A stretch of 64,000 nucleotides of DNA from an uncultured bacterium (lineage in GTDB: Bacteria; Verrucomicrobiota; Lentisphaeria; Victivallales; UBA1829). Shown here in pieces: positions 7,932 to 15,800 of the stretch. The first letter of the stretch is position 1. Each line of letters begins with the position of its first letter. The position numbers and the translations under genes are program-made. Below the pieces are notes generated by a model. That model was not told the origin of the DNA. It ran no database searches and saw only the letters and a program-made list of their open reading frames with translations. Location of the stretch: NCBI GenBank assembly GCA_900548385.1, contig URKJ01000026.1, positions 1-64,000 on the forward strand, written 5' to 3'.

Positions 7932-8528
7932 TCAGATTCTCCTTCCATAACTTAACATTGTGCTGCCGGAAAAACGTTCTCCGAGCGACAGCAGAACTTC
8001 CGCGCCGGAATAGTCGGGGTCTCCTTCCGGGACGGCGGCGACAGTTCCTTCCGGGAATGCGAAATTAAGAATCGCGGCATGTTCGGTTCCGCCGTTGGTG
8101 ACGGTCGGGCTGCTGCCGGACGGAAGCGTGGTGACGCTGCCGATCCGGACCGTTGCCGCGTTTCCGGTCAGAAAATCGAAGAAATCCGTTTCTGTTCCGC
8201 TGTTTCCTGCGTTGAGCCATACCTGATAGGCGGAAAGCCCTTGCGGTCCCTGAAGACCGGGGGTGCCCTGCAGCCCCTGTGTTCCCGGTTCACCCTGTGG
8301 TCCCTGCGGACCGACCGCTCCGGTGTAGCCGCGCGGACCGCGCAGAAATTCAAAGAAATCCTCTTCGCTTCCGCTGTGCCCCGCGTCGATCCACACCTGA
8401 TAGGCGGATGCGCCGTCGGCGTTGTCGAGACGATCCCAGTGGATGCCGTCAACGGTAGCGTAATAGAGTCCGTTGTTCTTGCGGATTTGCCGGAATACGC
8501 CGTTCCGGTTGTCTCCGATCGTGTCCAT
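7932..8528 (-). CDS. Collagen-like repeat protein flanked by duplicated tail-fibre motifs
   Basis: A 198-residue protein. A collagen-type Gly-X-Y tract of about 12 triplets spans residues 64-99 (GPRGYTGAVGPQGPQGEPG and on) and should form a trimeric triple helix. It is bracketed by two near-identical copies of one motif: SAYQVWIDAGHSGSEEDFFEF (residues 41-61) and SAYQVWLNAGNSGTETDFFDF (residues 99-119). Such motifs occur in phage tail fibres and bacterial surface appendages. No signal peptide is seen. The start at 8528 has an excellent AGGAGGT 5 nt upstream. It lies between an AraC gene and an Mtd-like gene, so all three may be one transcript. Confidence 0.75.
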   Translation of the reverse strand: MDTIGDNRNGVFRQIRKNNGLYYATVDGIHWDRLDNADGASAYQVWIDAGHSGSEEDFFEFLRGPRGYTGAVGPQGPQGEPGTQGLQGTPGLQGPQGLSAYQVWLNAGNSGTETDFFDFLTGNAATVRIGSVTTLPSGSSPTVTNGGTEHAAILNFAFPEGTVAAVPEGDPDYSGAEVLLSLGERFSGSTMLSYGRRI

Positions 8529-8566
8529 CGTGTACCTCCTTCGGTTTTCGACGGGGCGGAACGATG

Positions 8567-9430
8567 TCAACCGACGGGACCGTATTCGTGCTTCCGCAGA
8601 GCGGAGGGGGAGCAGCCGTGCAGCTGTTTGAATTTTCTGCTGAAATAACTGGCGGATTCAAAACCGAAATGTTCCACGATCTCATACAGTCGCAGATCGG
8701 AGGAAAGCAGCATGACCTTTGCCCGCTCCATCCGGTCGCGGATGACATAATCGAGAGGGGAATAGCCGGTGTGAAGACGGAACAGTTCGGAAAAACGGCT
8801 TTGACTCATTCCCGCGATTTTTGCGAGTCCGGCGAGCGTGATTTTCCCATGGTTGCCGTTCTGAATATACAGCAGAGCTTTGCGGACGCTTTCCGGAATG
8901 CAGCCGACGCGGTCGCCGCTGCGGTGAAGCGCCCGCAGAAGTTCGCTCATCAGGATCAGCAGAGCCGCCGAGACGAGCAGATTCGCCCCGGGGCGCAGGT
9001 CTTCCTCCTCGTTCCGGACCGACTGTATGCACCGTGCGACCGCATCCGCTGATGTGTGCGCGAGACGGTATTGGCGGTTCCCCATGGTCTGGAGCATGCC
9101 GAGTTCTCCGTACTGTTCCGGCAGAATGGGTGAAAGAAGCAGTTGCAGGGTCCGGCTTTTTTCATGGATGAACCAGTTGTGGCGGACCCGTGCGGGGATC
9201 AGCAGAAAATCGCCCGGACTCAGCAGGATGTCTCTGCCGCCGACTCCGAACGTCATGCTGCCGGAATGCACGGCGATGATCTGGAATGACGAATGCGCGT
9301 GCATGACGCGTGTTCCGACTTTTTCCGGATAGTCTACGGTGCAGACTTGCAGAAACGGCGGCAGCAGGAGCCGATGTGAGAGCGCTGTGTTGCGGATTCC
9401 CCCGTCATATAATGTGATGATGCCGGGCAT
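8567..9430 (-). CDS. AraC-family transcriptional regulator
   Basis: A 287-residue regulator with an N-terminal cupin (MHAHSSFQIIAVHSGSMTFGV, then LSPGDFLLIPARVRHNWF) and two C-terminal helix-turn-helix units (ITLAGLAKIAGMSQSRFSELF and LYEIVEHFGFESASYFSRKFK). Start 9430 has AAGGAG upstream; a frame beginning at 9463 lacks one. It is divergent from the GH36 gene, suggesting control by a galactoside, and its own downstream neighbours are the tail-fibre-like pair 38 bp away. Whether it controls both directions is unknown. Confidence 0.87.
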   Translation of the reverse strand: MPGIITLYDGGIRNTALSHRLLLPPFLQVCTVDYPEKVGTRVMHAHSSFQIIAVHSGSMTFGVGGRDILLSPGDFLLIPARVRHNWFIHEKSRTLQLLLSPILPEQYGELGMLQTMGNRQYRLAHTSADAVARCIQSVRNEEEDLRPGANLLVSAALLILMSELLRALHRSGDRVGCIPESVRKALLYIQNGNHGKITLAGLAKIAGMSQSRFSELFRLHTGYSPLDYVIRDRMERAKVMLLSSDLRLYEIVEHFGFESASYFSRKFKQLHGCSPSALRKHEYGPVG

Positions 9431-9451
9431 GGCAGATTTCTCCTTTTTCGT

Positions 9452-9479
9452 AAGATAAGGCAAAAAAATGATTTTTCAA
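9452..9479 (-). promoter_or_regulatory. Candidate promoter of the second AraC gene
   Basis: On the minus strand TTGAAA (9479-9474), a 16-bp spacer, then TATCTT (9457-9452). It covers the alternative ATG 9468 of the divergent GH36 gene, which argues that GH36 really starts at 9546. Confidence 0.3.
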
Positions 9480-9508
9480 GTCAGCGAAAAAAATAAAATC
9501 CGGCAGTA

Positions 9509-9528
9509 TATTGAGACAACAGTCAATA
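9509..9528. promoter_or_regulatory. Inverted repeat upstream of the GH36 gene
   Basis: TATTGA (9509-9514) and TCAATA (9523-9528) form a perfect 6-bp-arm dyad with an 8-bp gap, 17 bp before ATG 9546. It is a plausible site for the adjacent AraC regulator. No direct evidence of binding exists. Confidence 0.35.
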
Positions 9529-9545
9529 ACAGGGAGAACTGGGTT

Positions 9546-12371
9546 ATGAGTATTCAGATTGCGGAAGAGAGCGGAAAAGTTCTGCTCAGCACACGGAACA
9601 TGTCGTATGGGATCGGAATTTCGGCGAAGTGGCGGCTGCCCGTCAATCTGCATTGGGGCGGGCGTCTTTCTTGTGCGGAGGAGCTGACTCCGCCGGAAGA
9701 GATCACATTTTTTGACAACGGCTGCGAGACCGCATTTTATAAGACGGCGTTCTGCCGTCTTGAGCTGGCCTCGTATACCCGCGACTATATTTACGAGCCC
9801 TGCCTGAAAGTGCGGTCGCCGTTCGAGCTGGAGGAGCTGAGATTGCAGTTTTCCGGCTGGTCCGTTCCCGAAGAGGAGCATTTCCGGTTGGACATGACCG
9901 ATCCGGCGGAGATGGTGAAAGTCTCCCTGCATTACCGTCTGATTCCGGAACTTGATCTGATTCAGCGCTGGACGGAGGTCCGCAATACGTCGGACCGGGA
10001 GATCGTGTTTGAAAATCTGTTTTCCGCCTCCTGGACGTTTCCGCGTGCCCGCCGCTGGCGGCTGAGTCATCTGGAAGGCGGCTGGGGACGCGAATTCATT
10101 GTTGCCCGCGAACCGGTCGCCCCGGGGGAAAAGGTTCTGGAAAGCCGTACCGGGACAAGCGGTCACCAGCACGCGCCGTTTTTTGCGCTGGACGAAGGAA
10201 ACGCGACCGAGAAAAGCGGAGAAGTCTATTTCGGAACGTTTCTCTGGAGCGGAAACTGGAAGATCGTTGCCGAGCTCGATGAATACCGGGAAATGCGTGT
10301 CTGCGGAGGTTATAACAATTTTGATTTTGAATATCCGCTGGCGCCGGGGGAGGCGCATGAGACGCCTCTGTTCGTCGGCGGATTTACGAAAAACGGATTC
10401 GGCACGATGAGCCGTCTTCTGCATCGCTGGCACCAGCGCTGTCTTTATCCGGAAAACATGCGGAACAGACCGATGACCGCGCTCTACAATTCTTTCGGCT
10501 GTCTGCGCGGTCCGCAGGTGACGGAGAAGAATATTCTTGCACTGATTCCGAAAGCCGCGGCGGCAGGGATCGAAACGTTCATAATCGACGACGGCTGGCA
10601 GAAAAGTTTCGGCGACTGGGTACCGCATCCGGAACGTTTTCCGAACGGGCTGGGAAGCGTGGTCGCTCTTGCCCATTCTCTGGGGATGACGTTCGGACTC
10701 TGGGTGGAGATTGAGCGGGCGCAGGAGAACAGCGAAGTCGCGCGCCGTCATCCCGAATGGCTGGTGGATGACTCCGATTATTCCCTGTTGAATTTTGCGC
10801 TTCCCGAAGTGCTGGATTATGTCCATGCGGAACTGTCCGCTCTGATCCGCGGGAACGGAATCGACTACATTAAAACCGATTTCAACCGGTATCTCGGTGT
10901 GCCGCATTTCCGGGACCGCCGTTCCATGCGCACCCGGTATCTGAATAATTTTTATACGCTGCTGAAGCGTTTGCGTGCGGAATTCTCGAATGTTTTTTTT
11001 GAAAACTGCGCCGCCGGAGCGGGACGGCTCGACATGGAGATGGACCGTTATTTTTCCCGTATCAACCGGAGCGACAATCAGGACCCGCTGGCGGTGCTCG
11101 GTATCCACGAGGGGTTCACATGGCTTCATCCCTCCAAAATGGCGGGCGGCGGATGCCATATCAGCCGGGCGGTCGAACGGTTCAATCACCGCAGCCCGAT
11201 ACCGCTCTCTTTCATGGCGCATGTCGGAATGATGGGCTGGCTTTCTCTTGGCCTGCCGCTCGACAAGTCATCGGAAGAGGAGCTGGAGGAGTGTGCGGAA
11301 TACATCCGGCTTTACAAACGGATCCGGCATGTGACGCACCTCGGAGAACTGCACCGTCTGGCTTCTTATACGGAAACCGGTTCTCATGCGGCGTTTGAGT
11401 TCGTGACGGAAGACGCTTCGGAGGCGGTTCTGCTGCTGTTTGCCCATAATCTGCGCTATGACGACGCGCTTCCCGAATTCCGCCTGGAGGCGCTGGATCC
11501 GGATGCCTGGTACCGGATCGACCGTTATGCGCCGTCCGGTAAAGGATACGGCAAACCGGACCCCCTGCCGCGTCCGCAGACCGGGTGTTTCCTGATGGAA
11601 CACGGTATCCGCGTCATGATGAACGGCGATCTTGACAGCCGGGTCTTTCATCTGCGCCGGATTGAAGAGCGCCGGGGTGATGTGATCGGGTTCGATCTTC
11701 CTTTGGAACTGGGGGACGGATTTTACTCGCTTTCCCTGAACGGCTCTTCCGGACCGGATGGAATGGAAATCCTTGTGGATGGCAGGATGGTTCATTCTCT
11801 TCTGCCGCATTGTTCCGGCATTCTCGAAAGCAAGCCGTTTTTTGCCAAAGGAAAGACGCGTTGCCATGTGGAATTCCGTTCGAAAGGTGGGGGCGCGATC
11901 AGTGTGAAGACTCCGGTTCTGGCGGAACTGTATTATGAACCGGTCGGCGCGGAATTCTTCTGGGAGAAAGAACTCGGCAGGAACAGCGATGAAAGCCGGG
12001 ACTGTCCATCCGGCAGGCTGGACCTTGATTGGTCCGCGCCCGGCTGGCTCCCGGCGGAAGCCCGGAACGGCGTGATTTCCTGCGGAAGCGGTTACCGCTA
12101 TCTGGCGGTGCGCGTATATTCTCCGGATACTCAGGATGTACGCGTCTTTGTCGCAGCGGATTATTTCTGGCAGATGCGCGTCAACGGGGCGGCGGTGACT
12201 CCGGTTCTCGGCGGACCCTCCGATTCCCGGTTCGCCCGCCGGATGAAAATTCATCTGGAGGCCGGATGGAACGGAATCGTATTTTACCACGGAGCGGGCA
12301 GTTGCGGCAGCTGGCTGGATTTCCGCGTCGCGAATCCGGGAACATTGAAATACAGCTGCCCGTGCAGGTGA
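9546..12371 (+). CDS. GH36-like alpha-galactosidase with C-terminal extension
   Basis: A 941-residue retaining glycosidase of clan GH-D. The N-terminal beta-sandwich leads into a TIM barrel with FIIDDGWQ, MTFGLWVEIE, and the nucleophile segment YIKTDFNRYL (Asp445). The acid/base segment is NRSDNQDP (Asp510). Typical GH36 enzymes are about 700-750 residues, so roughly the last 220 residues (starting near residue 720) are an added beta-rich module of unknown role. ATG 9546 has AGGGAG upstream; a start at 9468 would add 26 residues but overlaps the divergent promoter. No signal peptide is visible, so it is probably cytoplasmic. Alpha-N-acetylgalactosaminidase activity is possible. Confidence 0.88.
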   Translation: MSIQIAEESGKVLLSTRNMSYGIGISAKWRLPVNLHWGGRLSCAEELTPPEEITFFDNGCETAFYKTAFCRLELASYTRDYIYEPCLKVRSPFELEELRLQFSGWSVPEEEHFRLDMTDPAEMVKVSLHYRLIPELDLIQRWTEVRNTSDREIVFENLFSASWTFPRARRWRLSHLEGGWGREFIVAREPVAPGEKVLESRTGTSGHQHAPFFALDEGNATEKSGEVYFGTFLWSGNWKIVAELDEYREMRVCGGYNNFDFEYPLAPGEAHETPLFVGGFTKNGFGTMSRLLHRWHQRCLYPENMRNRPMTALYNSFGCLRGPQVTEKNILALIPKAAAAGIETFIIDDGWQKSFGDWVPHPERFPNGLGSVVALAHSLGMTFGLWVEIERAQENSEVARRHPEWLVDDSDYSLLNFALPEVLDYVHAELSALIRGNGIDYIKTDFNRYLGVPHFRDRRSMRTRYLNNFYTLLKRLRAEFSNVFFENCAAGAGRLDMEMDRYFSRINRSDNQDPLAVLGIHEGFTWLHPSKMAGGGCHISRAVERFNHRSPIPLSFMAHVGMMGWLSLGLPLDKSSEEELEECAEYIRLYKRIRHVTHLGELHRLASYTETGSHAAFEFVTEDASEAVLLLFAHNLRYDDALPEFRLEALDPDAWYRIDRYAPSGKGYGKPDPLPRPQTGCFLMEHGIRVMMNGDLDSRVFHLRRIEERRGDVIGFDLPLELGDGFYSLSLNGSSGPDGMEILVDGRMVHSLLPHCSGILESKPFFAKGKTRCHVEFRSKGGGAISVKTPVLAELYYEPVGAEFFWEKELGRNSDESRDCPSGRLDLDWSAPGWLPAEARNGVISCGSGYRYLAVRVYSPDTQDVRVFVAADYFWQMRVNGAAVTPVLGGPSDSRFARRMKIHLEAGWNGIVFYHGAGSCGSWLDFRVANPGTLKYSCPCR

Positions 12372-12405
12372 ACCCGGTCAAGTCCGCTTCCCGGAAAAAG
12401 CATAC

Positions 12406-12447
12406 AAAAATCCCGCCGGAACCGGACCGAAGTCCGATCCCGGCGGG
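12406..12447 (-). terminator. Terminator of amtB
   Basis: CCCGCCGG (12412-12419) pairs with CCGGCGGG (12440-12447). On the minus strand the helix is followed by five T (12410-12406). It lies between the convergent amtB and GH36 genes. Confidence 0.75.
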
Positions 12448-12470
12448 GCAGAGAGGTTTGCAGAATCCGG

Positions 12471-13784
12471 TTATTCGTTCTGGAAAATCTGGAAACCGCC
12501 GTAGGCTTCCATGCCGTGTTCGCTGAGGTCGAGTCCGCGGAGCTGTTCCTCATCCGTGCAGCGGAGTCCCCAGAACTTCTTCAGCAGCAGGAATATGACC
12601 GAGGCGCAGAGGAAACTTGCCGCTCCGACTGCGACGACGCCGATCAGCTGGGGCAGGAACTGGAAGTCGGGGCTGAAAATACCCACAGCCAATGTTCCCC
12701 ACACTCCGTTGACGAGATGAACCGAGAGCGCTCCGACCGGATCGTCAAGAAACAGCCGGTCGAACATGTATACCGCCAGCACGACGATCACACCGCCGAT
12801 TGCTCCGATCACGATGGAGGACGTGATGCTGACACAATCCGCTCCGGCGGTGATCGCGACGAGTCCCGCGAGAACTCCGTTGAGCATCATCGAAAGATCC
12901 GGTTTTTTCTGGATCATCCAGGAGGTCAGCATTGCGGTCATGCATCCGGTACATGCAGCGAGACACGTTGTTACGAAAACGTAGGAGACAAGGTACGGAT
13001 CCGCATTGAATGCCGACGCTCCGTTGAATCCGAACCAGCCGAACCACAGGAGAAAAACCCCGATGGTCGCCAGCGGCATATTGTGCGCCATGATCGGCCT
13101 TGAGATTCCACCGACGAATTTACCGAGACGGGGACCGAGAATGATCACTCCCGCCAGCGCTCCCCACCCGCCGACCGAATGGACAAACGTCGAACCGGCA
13201 AGGTCATGAAAGTTGAGGGAGCTCAGCCATCCGCCGCCCCATCCCCACGATCCGACCAGCGGATAGACCAGTGCGGAATAGAAGACGGCAAAAAGCAGAT
13301 AGGCGCTCAGCTTGATGCGTCCCGCCACCGCACCGGAAACAATCGTTACGCCGGTTGCGGCGAACATCGCCTGAAAGATGAAATCGGTCCAGTAGGTATA
13401 GTTGCCTCCGTTATAGTCGATCAGCCCTGCCGCTCCGGCGGGACAGTTGAGGCCGCTTCCGGCAAATCCGAGGAATTTGCCGATGATCCACGAATCTCCG
13501 GGATACATCAGACCGAAGCCGATTACGAGAAAGGTCAGGATTCCGATGCAGGGAGTCGCGAGATTTTTGCAGAGGATGTTGACGCAGTTTTTAGCTCTGG
13601 TGAGTCCGGTCTCCAGCAGAGCGAATCCGAGGTGCATGGAGAAGACGAGAACGGTGCCGAGCAGCATCCAGAGATTGTTCACGGTGAACATCGCTTCCGC
13701 GGCGGTTGCGTTTTTCACTGCTTCGCTGTCCGCAAACAGAGGAAGCGAGGCGGCTGTCAAAACGAGGAAAAGCAGCAGTTTCAT
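12471..13784 (-). CDS. amtB: Ammonium transporter Amt
   Basis: A 437-residue channel with an N-terminal signal peptide (residues 1-18, ending near LPLFADS) and about eleven transmembrane helices. The twin-histidine pore is represented by STFVHSVGGWGALAG and by LSVHLVNGVWGTLAVG. Other family landmarks are FALLETGLTRAKN, GSWGWGGGWL and LLWFGWFGFNGASAF. The protein admits ammonium under nitrogen limitation and forms a trimer that is plugged by GlnK. It follows glnK by 20 bp, with AGGAG before its start, so the two form the classical glnK-amtB operon. Confidence 0.96.
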   Translation of the reverse strand: MKLLLFLVLTAASLPLFADSEAVKNATAAEAMFTVNNLWMLLGTVLVFSMHLGFALLETGLTRAKNCVNILCKNLATPCIGILTFLVIGFGLMYPGDSWIIGKFLGFAGSGLNCPAGAAGLIDYNGGNYTYWTDFIFQAMFAATGVTIVSGAVAGRIKLSAYLLFAVFYSALVYPLVGSWGWGGGWLSSLNFHDLAGSTFVHSVGGWGALAGVIILGPRLGKFVGGISRPIMAHNMPLATIGVFLLWFGWFGFNGASAFNADPYLVSYVFVTTCLAACTGCMTAMLTSWMIQKKPDLSMMLNGVLAGLVAITAGADCVSITSSIVIGAIGGVIVVLAVYMFDRLFLDDPVGALSVHLVNGVWGTLAVGIFSPDFQFLPQLIGVVAVGAASFLCASVIFLLLKKFWGLRCTDEEQLRGLDLSEHGMEAYGGFQIFQNE

Positions 13785-13804
13785 AATAAAGGATCTCCTT
13801 TCTC

Positions 13805-14146
13805 TTACCCGATCGCGTCCGTTCCGGTCTCTCCGGTCCGGATGCGGATGCAGTTTTCCAGATTTGTGATAAAGATTTTGCCGTCGCCGATGGTTCCGGT
13901 CCTTGCACCCTGAATGATTGCACTGACCGTCTGGTCTACGAATTCGTCGTTGACGGCGATTTCGATTCTGACCTTTTTATGCAGGTTGACTTCCTGTACG
14001 ACTCCGCGGTAGGCTTCCATATACCCTTTCTGCTGTCCGCAGCCGAGAGCATTGGTAATGGACATCTTGAAGATTTCGTGCTTGAACAGTTCCTGCTTTA
14101 CGGCAGTGACCCGTTCCGGTTTGATGTACGCTGTAATCAATTTCAT
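13805..14146 (-). CDS. glnK: PII nitrogen regulatory protein (GlnK type) lacking Tyr51
   Basis: A 113-residue trimeric signal protein that binds ATP/ADP and 2-oxoglutarate and blocks AmtB. MKLITAYIKPERV starts at 14146 with GGAGGT 4 nt upstream. The C-terminal signature TGTIGDGKIFI is intact. The T-loop reads GCGQQKGYMEAYRGVVQEVNL. Aligned without gaps to E. coli PII, Tyr46 and Lys58 are kept, but position 51, the uridylylation tyrosine, is Gln. Control by uridylylation at that site is therefore not expected. The operon has a sigma-54 promoter. Confidence 0.95.
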   Translation of the reverse strand: MKLITAYIKPERVTAVKQELFKHEIFKMSITNALGCGQQKGYMEAYRGVVQEVNLHKKVRIEIAVNDEFVDQTVSAIIQGARTGTIGDGKIFITNLENCIRIRTGETGTDAIG

Positions 14147-14188
14147 TCCGACCTCCATAGTTGATTAACGGATGATACCGTATGACAT

Positions 14189-14206
14189 CAGCAGGAGACG
14201 TGCCAA
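14189..14206 (-). promoter_or_regulatory. Sigma-54 promoter of glnK-amtB
   Basis: The minus strand reads TTGGCACGTCTCCTGCTG. It matches the -24/-12 consensus TGGCAC-N5-TTGC with one mismatch, and exactly 10 bases separate the invariant GG and GC. The predicted start site near 14179 leaves a leader of about 33 bases. Nitrogen control through RpoN and an NtrC-type activator is the expected regulation. Confidence 0.75.
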
Positions 14207-14303
14207 CTTTCAATAAGTGTGTTTTGAGGCGGAAGAACGGGAACGGGGGAGGTCGGGATTAGACAAAAATGTAAAACGGACCGTGTTTATCTGTATAAAA
14301 ATG

Positions 14304-14326
14304 AAAAAGCCGCCGGGAAAGGCGGC
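14304..14326 (-). terminator. Terminator of the MFS transporter gene
   Basis: GCCGCC (14309-14314) pairs with GGCGGC (14321-14326). On the minus strand the helix is followed by TTTTTCATTTTTAT. It closes the eda-kdgK-MFS operon. Bases 14207-14303 show nothing else. Confidence 0.7.
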
Positions 14327-14358
14327 CGATCCGGTTATACGGGTTGGAAAAGCAGATG

Positions 14359-15696
14359 TTATTTCTGGGGGATGATTTCCCGGATGACGGAACGGGTCTT
14401 TTCCATGCCGTGCTCCTGAAGGAAGGTGTCGATGACCGGGACGAGGCGTATGACGAGCGGAAGCCCCGCCAGAAAAAGGAGTCCGGCGCCCGTGAAATAT
14501 GCGCGGTACATGGGAAGCCCGCTTCCGAAAAAGCGTTCCGCAAGTTTCAGAATCGCGCCTGCCGCGAACATGCCGGTCACACCCGCCGCCGCACCGGTTA
14601 CGACGCTGATGAACATGGAGCTGGCGACCTGCCGTTCTTTGGGGACCGCCATCAGGAAGTAGTGGACCATCGCGTTCTGTGCGGAAACAACCATGGAGCC
14701 GATCAGGAGGAACGGCAGGATGAAGAGTCCCCACATCCACGGTGAAGAGACCGTGGACGGTGCGATCAGCCAGAACAGACAGATGGGGAAGATCAGTGTG
14801 TAGGCGTAAATCGCCACTTTGCGCGGGCCGATTTTTTCCGTGATCCGTCCGCTGATCTGCGTCGCGGCGATTGCGGATGCAAACTGAATGACGGAAAACA
14901 GGATCGCCTGCGTGTCGCTGACGCCATAACCGCGTTTCATGGTCAGTATCGCGATCGGCGCCATCATGATAATGCCCAGATTCACCATGAATCCCGCGTA
15001 GATCTGACGGCGCAGGGTGAGGTCGCGGAACGCTTCCCGGAGTTGCGGCAGGAGCGGAGCCTGAGCGGAACGCCGGATATTGGAAGTCTCGTCGATTTTC
15101 CGGATGAACGTGGAGGCCGTCACTCCGCAGCAGGCTCCTGCGACGATGATTCCGACCAGCACCCAGAGATTGTCGTAACGGCTGAGGACCAGACTGATCG
15201 TGATCATTGCCGCAAGCCCGGAACCGTAGAACAGGCCGGTGGATTTGGCAATCAGGCGCGCACGGTCCGTATCGGACGAAATGTCTCCGATCAGCGGCTG
15301 TGACATCACCACGCCTGCCGCGCGGAACCCGTAGAACAGAAAACTGCCTAGCAGCAGGGTTCCCCATGCCAGTTCCCGGCTCAGCGGAAGAATCAGCGCG
15401 CTGACCGCCACAAGAAGCGCCGCCACATTGCGGCAGACCCAGAAATCCGCCTGACTCCGCGCCGCGCCCACTTGTGCGGTCCGGATCACGCCGAGCGGCA
15501 GCAGCAGAAAGCCGAGGAACATCATGGCTCCGATCACCGCAACGATGAAGTTCGGGGCGGAAAGTTTGACCGCAAACAGAATGATCACGGTTTCGCCGAG
15601 GCACATGTAGGAGGCTCCGTTCACCGCGCTGAACCGGTTGTAGTTGAGTTGGGAAATCCGGCGCTGTTCCCCTGTCAGCGGTCTGTCGTAAAGCAT
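14359..15696 (-). CDS. Major facilitator superfamily transporter
   Basis: A 445-residue membrane protein with about twelve hydrophobic segments. The inter-domain region carries the MFS-type SGRITEKIGPRKVAIYAY loop, equivalent to the GxxxDRxGRR motif. It follows KDG kinase by 104 bp on the same strand, with a stem-loop in the gap. The context suggests import of a hexuronate, KDG or a related sugar acid, but specificity is inference. Start 15696 has no strong ribosome-binding site (AAGGAAC lies about 8 nt upstream). Confidence 0.85.
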   Translation of the reverse strand: MLYDRPLTGEQRRISQLNYNRFSAVNGASYMCLGETVIILFAVKLSAPNFIVAVIGAMMFLGFLLLPLGVIRTAQVGAARSQADFWVCRNVAALLVAVSALILPLSRELAWGTLLLGSFLFYGFRAAGVVMSQPLIGDISSDTDRARLIAKSTGLFYGSGLAAMITISLVLSRYDNLWVLVGIIVAGACCGVTASTFIRKIDETSNIRRSAQAPLLPQLREAFRDLTLRRQIYAGFMVNLGIIMMAPIAILTMKRGYGVSDTQAILFSVIQFASAIAATQISGRITEKIGPRKVAIYAYTLIFPICLFWLIAPSTVSSPWMWGLFILPFLLIGSMVVSAQNAMVHYFLMAVPKERQVASSMFISVVTGAAAGVTGMFAAGAILKLAERFFGSGLPMYRAYFTGAGLLFLAGLPLVIRLVPVIDTFLQEHGMEKTRSVIREIIPQK

Positions 15697-15743
15697 GAAA
15701 CGTTCCTTGAAAAATGGATTGCAGGATGTCGGAGGTTAAGAAT

Positions 15744-15780
15744 ACAGGACGGAGCAGGGAAGCCGCCCTGTCCGTCCTGT
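15744..15780 (-). other. Stem-loop between kdgK and the MFS gene
   Basis: A perfect 10-bp inverted repeat (15744-15753 with 15771-15780, arm ACAGGACGGA) has a secondary GGG/CCC pairing in the loop. No T tract follows on the minus strand, so it is more likely an mRNA-stability or processing element than a terminator. Confidence 0.5.
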
Positions 15781-15800
15781 GTGGTTTGTATGTTGCGGGG

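Noticed and set aside
7932..8528. The duplicated SAYQVW motif as a possible assembly duplication
   Set aside because: The copies differ at many bases and residues and flank an intact collagen tract, so this is a real ancient duplication.
9405..11222. A 605-codon minus-strand frame opposite the GH36 gene
   Set aside because: Antisense shadow; the GH36 catalytic motifs are on the plus strand.
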